From Fidelibacterota bacterium (GTDB taxonomy: Bacteria; Fidelibacterota; Marinisomatia; SCGC-AAA003-L08; D37C17): DNA of 34,773 bases. The position numbers were made by a program, and so were the translations under genes. The DNA lies in NCBI GenBank assembly GCA_002707645.1, contig PANN01000002.1, positions 37,863-72,635 of the forward strand, given 5' to 3'. Shown one piece after another: positions 8,234 to 16,274 of this stretch (position 1 is the stretch's first letter; each line of letters starts with the position of its first letter). A model generated the notes under the pieces. That model was not told the DNA's origin. It worked only from the letters and a program-made list of their open reading frames with translations, and ran no database searches.

Positions 8234-9094
8234 ATGAATTCAAAAATTACTTTACTTCTTATTCTTGCTCTACTATCTGTAAGTACTTCTCCTATAATTG
8301 GAAGAGCATTGGTCGGTGTTAACGCTGTCTCAATTTCATTTTGGAGGATGTTTATTGCTGCAATAATACTTTGGCTTTTCAGTCTTATAAAACCGCAAGG
8401 TAAAATGAAAGTAAGTATAAATATAAATAGAACAATATGTGCTGGGATACTGCTTGGAATTCATTTTGCATTATTTTTTGAAGCTATTAAAATTACAAAA
8501 ATAGCTAATGCTACATTCTTAGGAACTTTAGCACCATTTTTTACTCTCATCATAGAACTATATATTTTAAAGAGATATTATAGTAGTAAAATTTTATTTG
8601 GATTATTTTTAACATTGATTGGCTCAATAATTATTTTAGGTTATCAATTTAATATAGAGTCCCAATATACAATTGGAAATTTATATGCAGTTTTATGTTC
8701 TATTTGTATTGCTATTGCACTTATGATTGGAGAACAAGTTAGACAAAAAGAAGATACAATTGTGTATACAAGATTATTATATTTATCAGCATCATTTACA
8801 CTGTTTATAATTTCTATTTTGGTTAACGAAACATTGTTTAGCTTTAATAGGAATGAATTTCTTGGTCTTTTTTTTCTAGGACTTGTTCCTACAATATTAG
8901 GACACAATTCAATTTACTACTCTCTAAAATATGTGCCTCCTACAATTGTTGCAGCTTTTCCATTAGGTGAACCAATTATTGCTACATTCTTTGCATTTTT
9001 TATTTTTTCGGAGTATATTTCATTAAATATATTCATTGGGGGATGTATAACTGGAATAGGTTTAGTCTTAATCTCAATTTATAAAAAACAGTAA
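8234..9094 (+). CDS. DMT family transporter (EamA domains)
   Basis: Inner membrane protein of 286 residues with about ten hydrophobic helices and two EamA repeats, the standard form of the drug/metabolite transporter superfamily. Typical signatures are PIIGRALVGVNAVSISFWRM in the first repeat, ALFFEAIKITKIANATFLGT at the end of the first set of helices, and PTILGHNSIYYSLKYVPPTI with AFPLGEPIIATFFAFFIF in the second repeat. Substrates in this family range from amino acids to nucleobases and cannot be predicted here. The start ATG at 8234 lacks a Shine-Dalgarno. The esterase gene follows after 13 bp and is probably co-transcribed. Confidence 0.92.
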   Translation: MNSKITLLLILALLSVSTSPIIGRALVGVNAVSISFWRMFIAAIILWLFSLIKPQGKMKVSININRTICAGILLGIHFALFFEAIKITKIANATFLGTLAPFFTLIIELYILKRYYSSKILFGLFLTLIGSIIILGYQFNIESQYTIGNLYAVLCSICIAIALMIGEQVRQKEDTIVYTRLLYLSASFTLFIISILVNETLFSFNRNEFLGLFFLGLVPTILGHNSIYYSLKYVPPTIVAAFPLGEPIIATFFAFFIFSEYISLNIFIGGCITGIGLVLISIYKKQ

Positions 9095-9107
9095 AGTTAG
9101 TTTAACT

Positions 9108-10223
9108 ATGAATAGAATATTACCATTTATATTTATATCAATTTGCTTTTTTCAGGAAGAATGCCAAGATGAGCGTTATATTTCAGAAATATTTGATGTA
9201 GATATTATTTACGGAGTTCCATACGGTGAAAATATAAATCAAACTATTTTAGGATCAGAATATTTTGAAAGTTTATACATGGATATATATTTACCTGAAA
9301 ATGATTATTTCGATGAAAGACCCTTAATATTTTTTCTATTTGGAGGCTCTTTTGTAGGTGGCTCTAAATCCTCATCTGATATCGTTGCATTATGTACTAA
9401 TTATGCAAAAATGGGTTATGTTTCTGTTGCTATAGATTATAGACTATCTCAGCATTTATTACTTTTTAATGCTAATGAAGAAAATGCGTATAGAGCTGTA
9501 GTGAAAGCTATCCATGATTTAAAAGCAGCAATTAGATATTTTAAAATGAATGATGAATTATTTGATGATTATAAAATAGATGTAAACAGAGTTTATGCTG
9601 GTGGATATTCAGCTGGTGCAGTTACAGTTATTAATGCTGCTTATTTAAATGAATATGAAGAAGTTCCAGAATTTTTATATGATGATTATGATAGTATTGG
9701 AGGTTTAGATGGTTTGTCCGGTAATCCAGGGTATGACTCAAATTTTGATGGTATAGTTAATTTATCAGGAGCAGTTGGCAATAGAAATTGGATTGTAGAA
9801 AATGATATTCCAATTGTAAGTATGCATGGTGATTTAGATGATGTTGTTCCATATGATGATGATTTAATTACTTTATTTGGGTTGAATATGGCTGTAGATG
9901 GAAGTTTTATAATTCATGAAAGAATGATCGAACTTGGAAATTATAGTGCTTTACATACTTATCAAAATCAAGGACATTCACCTTATTCTAATATGAATTT
10001 TGAAACAGAGTATTCAAGTTCTTTTTTATATGAACTAGTATGTAATAATGATTTTTTAATAGGAGATTTAAATGGAGATTCTATAATTAATATAAGTGAT
10101 GTTGTTTTATTGATAAATATAATTTTATCTGCTAATTATTTAGAATCGGGAGATGTTAATAATGATGGGAACATAAATGTTCAAGATGTTATCATACTTA
10201 TTCAAGCGATATTAAATACCTAA
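9108..10223 (+). CDS. Secreted alpha/beta-hydrolase (esterase) with C-terminal dockerin
   Basis: Secreted hydrolase of 371 residues. A short signal peptide (1-16) leads into an alpha/beta-hydrolase resembling carboxylesterases and feruloyl or acetyl-xylan esterase-like enzymes. FFLFGGSFVGGS provides the oxyanion region, GGYSAGA the nucleophile (Ser168), HGDLDDVVP the acid (probably Asp244), and QGHSPY the His (His290). The C-terminal 50 residues form a two-loop dockerin type I-like module (GDLNGDSIINISDVVLLINI and GDVNNDGNINVQDVIILIQA). The substrate is probably an ester on an extracellular polymer, but this is inference. It ends with a 4-bp convergent overlap with the VOC gene. No cohesin partner is visible in the window. 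Confidence 0.88.
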   Translation: MNRILPFIFISICFFQEECQDERYISEIFDVDIIYGVPYGENINQTILGSEYFESLYMDIYLPENDYFDERPLIFFLFGGSFVGGSKSSSDIVALCTNYAKMGYVSVAIDYRLSQHLLLFNANEENAYRAVVKAIHDLKAAIRYFKMNDELFDDYKIDVNRVYAGGYSAGAVTVINAAYLNEYEEVPEFLYDDYDSIGGLDGLSGNPGYDSNFDGIVNLSGAVGNRNWIVENDIPIVSMHGDLDDVVPYDDDLITLFGLNMAVDGSFIIHERMIELGNYSALHTYQNQGHSPYSNMNFETEYSSSFLYELVCNNDFLIGDLNGDSIINISDVVLLINIILSANYLESGDVNNDGNINVQDVIILIQAILNT

Positions 10224-10645
10224 CTATCAAAAATCATCCTATCATTTTTAAATGATTTAAATTCTAAAATATTTCCACTTGGATCTTTAATAAAAAAAGT
10301 AGATTGTTCACCTTTTTCACCAATAAATCTTATATTTGGTTTGATTAAAAAATCAATTTTTTCATTTATCAATTTATCTGATAATTTATTCCATTTTCTT
10401 TTTGTTAAAATTATTCCGAAATGTCTGCAAGGAATATTTTCACCGTCAACTATATTACTATTTTGAAAGTTTATTTCATTATCTATTAAATGAGCTGATA
10501 TTTGGTGACCATAAAAATTAAAATCAACCCAACGATCATTTATTCTTCCTATTTTACACCCAAGAGTATTGGTGTACCATTTGATTGTTTTTTTTATATT
10601 TGTAATGGGGAAAGCTAAATGGAAAGGTCTTAGTTTTTCAGTCAT
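10220..10645 (-). CDS. VOC (glyoxalase/bleomycin-resistance) family protein
   Basis: Protein of 141 residues with the two beta-alpha-beta-beta-beta modules of the vicinal oxygen chelate superfamily. RPFHLAFPITNIKKTIKWY opens the first module with a possible metal ligand His9. CRHFGIIL opens the second with another His, and DPSGNILEFKSF carries the usual Glu near the C-terminus. These are the metal-ligand positions of many VOC dioxygenases and lyases, so the protein could be an active metalloenzyme. The pattern resembles small glyoxalase-like dioxygenase-fold proteins of unknown substrate. It is the last gene of a minus-strand group running from 12795 to 10220, only 5 bp after the Cys-rich lipoprotein gene. 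Confidence 0.87.
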   Translation of the reverse strand: MTEKLRPFHLAFPITNIKKTIKWYTNTLGCKIGRINDRWVDFNFYGHQISAHLIDNEINFQNSNIVDGENIPCRHFGIILTKRKWNKLSDKLINEKIDFLIKPNIRFIGEKGEQSTFFIKDPSGNILEFKSFKNDRMIFDS

Positions 10646-10650
10646 TAGAT

Positions 10651-11382
10651 TTAATTATCGACAACATTTATAAAACCATTTTCAGAACTTTCAGTATCTG
10701 ATTCATAATAATATTGATAACCTGATGGATTTTGAAAACCTATAAAATAATATTGTGATTGAGATGTTTGCCCAGTCCCAGCTGGTATAGTAACTTCAAA
10801 TTCATCCCAGTTTTGATTGTATGATAAGGGAGTATCCCAAATACATCCTTCATTTATTTGCTCACATAATTCTAAAGATTCATATGAAGAGCAATCATTA
10901 TTATTAAAAATTGAGTCTTGATTTTTAATACAACCAGGTTGTGAACTATTAATAGTTTTAATAGTGATTTCATGATTTGAATTATTTAGCCAATATATTG
11001 GAACATTAATATTCGTTTGATGCAGACTTGGATCAAAACCATTTTCATCAGAGTAGATAATAAATATATTTGAATATACGCAGCAATTGTCACATTCAAT
11101 TGTAGCTTCATCATTATAATTAATTGCAAGATTACTCATACATCCAGTACACGATGAATTATTTCCAAAACAAACATCACAACTATCTTTTGATAGGTTC
11201 CAATCACATTCATCTAAATCACAATCACAAGATTCATTGCATTGGGTACATTGGCCGCATTCATCTTCAAATAAATCATAATCAGCGCAATCAATAGGCT
11301 CAGTTAAATTATCCTGGCATGAAAAAAATAAACACAGAAATACAAATAGAGTATATTTATTTAAATTTAATAGATGTTTCAT
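10651..11382 (-). CDS. Cys-rich lipoprotein with possible degenerate cupredoxin-like domain
   Basis: Protein of 243 residues, not recognised as a named family. The N-terminus has a lipoprotein signal with lipobox FFSC (Cys22). Residues about 31-105 are Cys-rich, with CGQC, CDVCFGNNSSCTGC and AINYNDEATIECDNCCVY, related to the D-C-x-G/C-x-N-S-T-C repeats in the SprA N-terminus of this window. The C-terminal part (about 106-243) resembles a cupredoxin-like beta-sandwich (FDPSLHQTNINVPIYWLNNS, then HEITIKT). The region where blue copper proteins carry Cys, His and Met reads YYYESDTESSENGF, so the copper site would be lost. A CIWD-bearing Cys module interrupts this domain (about 10835-10945). The start overlaps the upstream hydrolase by 26 bp. 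Confidence 0.75.
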   Translation of the reverse strand: MKHLLNLNKYTLFVFLCLFFSCQDNLTEPIDCADYDLFEDECGQCTQCNESCDCDLDECDWNLSKDSCDVCFGNNSSCTGCMSNLAINYNDEATIECDNCCVYSNIFIIYSDENGFDPSLHQTNINVPIYWLNNSNHEITIKTINSSQPGCIKNQDSIFNNNDCSSYESLELCEQINEGCIWDTPLSYNQNWDEFEVTIPAGTGQTSQSQYYFIGFQNPSGYQYYYESDTESSENGFINVVDN

Positions 11383-12490
11383 AATTATTAATAATTTCTT
11401 CTGTCCAATTATAATTAGTCCCTTTTAAATATTCATCAAAAAAACCAACGATTGTATAGCTTAATCTCTTTGCAAATTCTTGATCAACATTTTTACCAGA
11501 TGTTATCATCCTTCCAATATTGCTAAAATGAGGTAAATCTGCAAAATCATTATGTTCTGTACCTTTAATTTTTAATAGATAAATATCTGAACTACAATTT
11601 GAGTAAAATTTATCTAATTTATCATAATTAAGAGTATCTTTACCCCAGCTCTCTTGCCCTATATAACAAAATGGAATTTTAATTCCAGTATTTATTATTT
11701 CATCTACAATAGGAACAAACCATCCATCTAGATTTAAACAAGCCGAAATTCGTGTATCATTCCAAGATGTAACAACCGATGTCGCGCCACCAAATGAATG
11801 TCCAAATACACCTATACTATTAAAATCTATAGAATTATAGATATCATAATCTTTCATTGTCTGCAATTTGTCAATAACAAAACTTATATCAGAAGCTCTA
11901 GTATTAATTTGAGGAAGTCTTACACTCCAAAATTCCTTTTCTGAAACTCCTGGTGGTAATTCAGAATCAAAATCTATGGTTGTTCCATCGTTAAAAATTG
12001 TAACATTTGCATCATAGGTATGATCAGGTGCAATTACTATATATCCGTTACTGACAAGTGCCTCAATAGCAATAGAATTTTGAGTTTTATAACCCCCAAG
12101 TCCATGTGAAAATATTATCAAAGGGAATTTTTTATTTAGAGGTCTTGCTTTATAATATGAATTTCCTTCAACATCACCAGCAGGCTTAACAAAACCTTTA
12201 GGCTTATCAATTGCTTCTGAAATTGAGTTTATTCTAATCTTAGGATAGTCCATATAGGGATAGAGAGAATCTGACTTTTCTGATGCTGGATACCATATTT
12301 GAACGGGTATTTTCCTAGTATCAATTTTATCTTTTGTAAACCATTCATCTCTAAATTTATCTTCCCAATCATATAAATCAGTGCCAATTATATAGTTCCC
12401 TTTGGGAGTAGGTAAGTCGTTAAAATTTAATATTAAAGCGCAAGAGTTAATAAGCAGCATAATAGGTAGGGATAGTAGCAGTTTCTTCAT
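11357..12490 (-). CDS. PAF-acetylhydrolase-like alpha/beta-hydrolase, lipoprotein
   Basis: Protein of 377 residues resembling the platelet-activating-factor acetylhydrolase (group VII phospholipase A2)/dienelactone-hydrolase-like alpha/beta-hydrolases. A signal with lipobox INSC (Cys17) predicts membrane anchoring. IQVWYPA-type sequence (VQIWYPASEKS) and FSHGLGGYKTQNS supply the N-terminal strands and oxyanion region. GHSFGG holds the nucleophile Ser232, NLDGWFVP the Asp255, and GTEHNDFAD the His313, the same order and spacing style as in PAF acetylhydrolases. The expected activity is hydrolysis of short or oxidised acyl esters of phospholipids; this is inferred from family. It overlaps the Mpo1-like gene by 4 bp upstream and the Cys-rich lipoprotein gene by 26 bp downstream, so all are likely one operon. 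Confidence 0.87.
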   Translation of the reverse strand: MKKLLLSLPIMLLINSCALILNFNDLPTPKGNYIIGTDLYDWEDKFRDEWFTKDKIDTRKIPVQIWYPASEKSDSLYPYMDYPKIRINSISEAIDKPKGFVKPAGDVEGNSYYKARPLNKKFPLIIFSHGLGGYKTQNSIAIEALVSNGYIVIAPDHTYDANVTIFNDGTTIDFDSELPPGVSEKEFWSVRLPQINTRASDISFVIDKLQTMKDYDIYNSIDFNSIGVFGHSFGGATSVVTSWNDTRISACLNLDGWFVPIVDEIINTGIKIPFCYIGQESWGKDTLNYDKLDKFYSNCSSDIYLLKIKGTEHNDFADLPHFSNIGRMITSGKNVDQEFAKRLSYTIVGFFDEYLKGTNYNWTEEIINNYETSIKFK

Positions 12491-12795
12491 AATTTTATTT
12501 TTCCTGTTAATATATCCTTAAACATTATCCAATCTCCTATAAAGCTATATAAGGGATATTTAAAAGTAGCCGGCCTATTATTTTCAATTAAAAAATGACT
12601 ACACCATGCAAAACCATAACCTGTGATAGGGGTAAAATATAAATATTTATAATTTGTACTATATATTGAAAATATAATTAATAAGATAACGGTTAACGAT
12701 CCTAACATATGATAAATTTTAGTTAAACTTTTTTTATGTTCAGATAAATAAAATGGATAGAATTCGCTAAAGGAGTTAAATTTGTTAGTTTTCAT
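12487..12795 (-). CDS. Mpo1-like (DUF962) membrane protein
   Basis: Small protein of 102 residues matching the DUF962/Mpo1 family. FNSFSEFYPFYLSEHKKSL at the N-terminus and YGFAWCSHFLIENNRPATFK with YPLYSFIGDWIMFKDI at the C-terminus are the family hallmarks. Two hydrophobic segments lie in between. The yeast member Mpo1 is an Fe(II)-dependent dioxygenase that shortens 2-hydroxy fatty acids by alpha-oxidation; the His residues in SEH, YHMLGS and SHF are the kind of residues expected to bind iron. It starts the minus-strand group and overlaps the PAF-acetylhydrolase-like gene by 4 bp, which suggests a shared role in lipid or acyl-chain processing, by inference only. Confidence 0.88.
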   Translation of the reverse strand: MKTNKFNSFSEFYPFYLSEHKKSLTKIYHMLGSLTVILLIIFSIYSTNYKYLYFTPITGYGFAWCSHFLIENNRPATFKYPLYSFIGDWIMFKDILTGKIKL

Positions 12796-12840
12796 ATTTA
12801 AATTTATGAAGAATTAAATAAATAAAAATTAATTAATTTA

Positions 12841-12845
12841 AAGGA
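12841..12845 (+). promoter_or_regulatory. Shine-Dalgarno of the SDR gene
   Basis: AAGGA lies 5 nt upstream of ATG 12851. It is the only clearly spaced Shine-Dalgarno I see in the window and marks the first gene of the seven-gene overlapping plus-strand operon; the downstream genes have no such site and overlap their predecessors. Confidence 0.6.
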
Positions 12846-12850
12846 ATAAA

Positions 12851-13639
12851 ATGGATTATTACAAAAATAAGACAGTTTTGATAACTGGGGCATCTTCTGG
12901 CATTGGGGAAAGTTTTGCTATTACTCTTGATAAATTAGGAGCAAAATTAATTTTGACGGCAAGAAGCAAGGATAAATTAGAAAAAATGGCTTCAAAAATG
13001 AATAATGCCATATCAATCCCAGGTGATTTATCAGACAAAAAATTTCCTCAACAATTATATGATTCGATAAAAGAAAAAAATATTGATGTTGATATTTTAA
13101 TCAACAATGCAGGTTTTGGATTTTCAGGTTTATTTCTAGATTCATCTATGAAGAATTATAATGAAATGATGAATTTGAATGTGTTTTCATTAGTTGCATT
13201 AACTCACTTATTTCTAAATGATATGGTAACAAAAAAAAATGGAGGGATTATTAATATTTCATCATTAGCTTCATTTCAGCCTATGCCTTTTTTTAGTATT
13301 TATGCTGCAAGCAAAGCTTTTGTAACTTCATTTACAGCAAGTATTTATGAAGAATATAGGAAATTAGGAATTAAAGTCCTTGGTGTATGTCCAGGATATA
13401 CAAAAACAAATTTTAATAAAAGAGCACAAATGGATTCAATACCAGTTGCAGGATATCTGATGAGCTCACAAGAAGTTGTTGACCAATCACTTAAAGCATA
13501 CCAAAGCGGAAAATTTTTAATTGTAAATGGTAAAATAAATAAGTTTTTAAGATTTATTACATCAGTAATACCAACAAAATTATCTTTAGCATTTTCAAGT
13601 AGTGTAATTAAAAGAGGTATCACAAATAAGCAATGGTAA
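12851..13639 (+). CDS. SDR family NAD(P)-dependent oxidoreductase
   Basis: Classical short-chain dehydrogenase/reductase of 262 residues. TGASSGIG near residue 12 is the dinucleotide-binding loop, NNAG near residue 88 is the family structural motif, Ser138 sits in ISSLAS, and Tyr151 and Lys155 in YAASK complete the catalytic set. The sequence resembles the DltE/YqjQ-type subgroup that acts on lipid or small ketone substrates. It is not a UDP-galactose epimerase: it lacks the extended-SDR form. It is the first gene of the long overlapping operon, has a real Shine-Dalgarno, and overlaps the MFS gene by 7 bp. A minus-strand reading frame over its 3' half is only a shadow. Confidence 0.92.
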   Translation: MDYYKNKTVLITGASSGIGESFAITLDKLGAKLILTARSKDKLEKMASKMNNAISIPGDLSDKKFPQQLYDSIKEKNIDVDILINNAGFGFSGLFLDSSMKNYNEMMNLNVFSLVALTHLFLNDMVTKKNGGIINISSLASFQPMPFFSIYAASKAFVTSFTASIYEEYRKLGIKVLGVCPGYTKTNFNKRAQMDSIPVAGYLMSSQEVVDQSLKAYQSGKFLIVNGKINKFLRFITSVIPTKLSLAFSSSVIKRGITNKQW

Positions 13640-14895
13640 CAAATGGTAGTCAATTAGATAAGAAAGATTATCTTAGTTTATCTTTACTGTTTATACTTTC
13701 TTTTTTCCTATTCGCAGATCAAAATTTAATGGGCCCTAATTTGTCACAAATTGCCGGCGAATTTGGATTCAATGATATAGAAAGAGATATTAAGCTTGGA
13801 GGTGAAATATCTTTAGTCTTTTGGCTTATAGGAGGATTTTTTACTTTATTTTTTGGATATTTTACTGACATAGCTTCAAGAAAAAAACTTTTAATAATTT
13901 CAATGTTATTTGGTGAAATTCCATGTTTTTTAACTGGATTTGTTCAAAATTACCAACAATTTTTTTGGTTAAGAGCATTAACAGGAATTGGTATTGGTGC
14001 TATCATTCCAATAACATATTCATTATTAGCTGATTATTTTCCATCGAATATGAGGTCAGCTGCAACTGGTTATTTAGGGTTGGTTGTTGGCCTTGGTATT
14101 GGAGGTGGACAATTATTAGCTGGGATAACTGGTCCAGAATATGGTTGGAAGATATCGTTTATAATTGTTTCTGTACCGAATTTTATTTTCTTGCTATTAT
14201 ATGCAATATTTGCCACTGAACCTAAAAGGGGAAAATCAGATAAAATTTCGGGTGATATAACGCGTATTAACTATTCTGTTATTAAAAAGTTAGTTTCTAA
14301 AAAAACAAATATACTAGTTTTTTTACAAGGAATAGCTGGGACAGTCCCTTGGTCAGTGTTTTTTGTTTATTTAACAGATTACTTAGCTCAAGATATTGGA
14401 TATAGTGTTCAGATGGCATCATTAGTAGTTTTTATTATAGGTTTATCTGCTATGATTGGAGGTTTTGCTGGAGGATTAATTGGAAATAAGTTATATAATA
14501 TTAACCCTAAATATCAACCTCTTCTATCAGCAGTCTGTACTTTCATTGGGATGGTACCTACTGCTTTTTTAATAAATTTAAATCCTGTAGGTCAGAACGC
14601 AAGTGTGACTTATCCTCTGGTTTTAGGTGTTTTTTCAGGATTTTTTATAACCATTACTGCACCAAATATGAAGGCAGTTTTAATGAATGTTAATCATCCA
14701 AATACAAGAGGTATGGCTTTTTCAATATATAATTTAGCAGATGGATTAGGAAGAGGTTTTGGACCATTTATTATTAGTTTTTTTATACTTCAATTTGGAA
14801 GACAGTGGGGTTTTAATATAGCAAATGGGATTTGGTTTTTTTGTGGTATTAGTATTTTATTGATGATGAAAACTTATTCAAGAGATCAGATATGA
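13633..14895 (+). CDS. MFS transporter
   Basis: Major facilitator superfamily protein of 420 residues with about 12 hydrophobic helices. GYFTDIASRKKLL between helices 2 and 3 is the MFS loop motif (G-x-x-x-D-x-x-x-R-K/R). WLRALTGIGIGAIIPITYSL is the helix 4 signature seen in Spinster-like and organic solute carriers. The start ATG lies within the SDR 3' end and the stop overlaps the GH1 start (ATGA), so the genes are translationally coupled. Its place before a glycosidase and galactokinase suggests uptake of a sugar or glycoside; that is inference from context, since the sequence itself does not define the substrate. Confidence 0.92.
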   Translation: MVTNGSQLDKKDYLSLSLLFILSFFLFADQNLMGPNLSQIAGEFGFNDIERDIKLGGEISLVFWLIGGFFTLFFGYFTDIASRKKLLIISMLFGEIPCFLTGFVQNYQQFFWLRALTGIGIGAIIPITYSLLADYFPSNMRSAATGYLGLVVGLGIGGGQLLAGITGPEYGWKISFIIVSVPNFIFLLLYAIFATEPKRGKSDKISGDITRINYSVIKKLVSKKTNILVFLQGIAGTVPWSVFFVYLTDYLAQDIGYSVQMASLVVFIIGLSAMIGGFAGGLIGNKLYNINPKYQPLLSAVCTFIGMVPTAFLINLNPVGQNASVTYPLVLGVFSGFFITITAPNMKAVLMNVNHPNTRGMAFSIYNLADGLGRGFGPFIISFFILQFGRQWGFNIANGIWFFCGISILLMMKTYSRDQI

Positions 14896-16274
14896 TATTT
14901 TTTATTTATGGAGTGATTTTTTATTTTTCTATTATCGTTTTTTTAAAAATAAATTATCCCGAATTAAGGTGGAATTGGAATTTAGAGGATGATAAAAAAT
15001 TAAATTTTCCGAAAAATTTTTTTTGGGGGACTGCAACGGCATCACATCAAGTGGAAGGTAATTGTACAAATAATAATTGGTATAAATGGGAAAATAATTT
15101 TGATGATGAAGGAAGTCCAAGAATTAAAGATAATCAGAAATCTGGATTAGCATGTGATCATTGGAATAAATATGAAGAAGATATTTTAATGTTAAAAGAA
15201 TTAGGGGTATCTCATTATAGACTATCTCTTGAATGGAGTAAAATTGAACCTAAAAAAAATAAGTTTGATGAGATTATCTTAAAACACTATTCAAAAGTTA
15301 TAGATGCTTTATTAAAAAATAATATAACTCCATATATAACTCTTCATCATTTTACAAATCCTATTTGGTTTGATGAAATAGGATCTTTCGAAAAAGAAAA
15401 AAATATTGATTATTTTATTGATTTTTGTGAATTTGTTTTTAATAGATTTAGTAATAAAGTAAGTAATTGGTGTACTATAAATGAACCTGAAGTTTATTCT
15501 GTTATGGGTTACTTTGCAGGAGTATTTCCTCCTGGTAAAAAAGATGCTCAAGTAGCAGCTGAAGTGCAGAAAAATTTGTTAATTTCACATACTAGAGTTT
15601 ATGATAAGCTTAAAAGTTTATCTAATGGTAAAGACTCTAAAATAGGAATTGTAAAAAATGTAATGCAGTTTGATCCATCTAGAAGATGGCATTTGCTAGA
15701 TTGGTTAGCTTGTAGAATAACAGATATAGTTTATAATAAAATGTCTTTATCCTATTTAAAATACGGTAAAATAAAAATTAATATTCCCTTCTTTATCAAT
15801 CTTGATTATTCAAATAAAGATGCAATTGGTAAAACAGATTTCTTCGGACTTAATTATTATTCACATGTCCATTTGAAGTTTCAGTTTGATAAACATGAAT
15901 TCTTTATAAATACTTATCCAAAAAATGATATAATGACGGATATGCCTTATACTATTTATCCGGAAGGTTTATATAGGGCTATTCATAGAGTTAAATCTAT
16001 TGGAAAGCCAATTATAATTACTGAAAATGGTATTGCAGATAGCAAAGATGATAAAAGAGGATTATTTATTAAACGCTATATTTATGCTATGAATAAGGCA
16101 ATTCAAGAAGGTGTTGATGTAAGGGGCTATTTCTATTGGTCTCTTATGGATAATTTTGAATGGGCTGAGGGATATGATATGAAATTTGGATTATATGAAG
16201 TTGATTTTAAAACTCAAGAACGAAAACTAAGGCAAGGTTCTAAAGAATTTATAAACATTATTAATGAATCATAA
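14892..16274 (+). CDS. Glycoside hydrolase family 1 beta-glycosidase with N-terminal anchor
   Basis: GH1 enzyme of 460 residues. The N-terminal family signature is NFFWGTATASHQVEG. TINEPEV carries the acid/base Glu198 and ITENGIAD the nucleophile Glu378, so both catalytic residues are intact. YFYWSLMDNFEWAEGYDMKF near the C-terminus is the aglycone/galactose 4- and 6-OH recognition region of GH1. Residues 1-20 are very hydrophobic and precede the barrel, acting as an uncleaved anchor or signal peptide; most GH1 enzymes are cytoplasmic and lack this. Expected activity is beta-glucosidase/beta-galactosidase. The start overlaps the MFS stop by 4 bp and the stop overlaps the nucleotidyltransferase by 11 bp. 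Confidence 0.93.
   Translation: MIFFIYGVIFYFSIIVFLKINYPELRWNWNLEDDKKLNFPKNFFWGTATASHQVEGNCTNNNWYKWENNFDDEGSPRIKDNQKSGLACDHWNKYEEDILMLKELGVSHYRLSLEWSKIEPKKNKFDEIILKHYSKVIDALLKNNITPYITLHHFTNPIWFDEIGSFEKEKNIDYFIDFCEFVFNRFSNKVSNWCTINEPEVYSVMGYFAGVFPPGKKDAQVAAEVQKNLLISHTRVYDKLKSLSNGKDSKIGIVKNVMQFDPSRRWHLLDWLACRITDIVYNKMSLSYLKYGKIKINIPFFINLDYSNKDAIGKTDFFGLNYYSHVHLKFQFDKHEFFINTYPKNDIMTDMPYTIYPEGLYRAIHRVKSIGKPIIITENGIADSKDDKRGLFIKRYIYAMNKAIQEGVDVRGYFYWSLMDNFEWAEGYDMKFGLYEVDFKTQERKLRQGSKEFINIINES

Noticed and set aside
12851-13639. SDR gene as UDP-galactose 4-epimerase (galE)
   Set aside because: It is a classical 262-residue SDR with TGASSGIG and YAASK, not the longer extended-SDR form of GalE.
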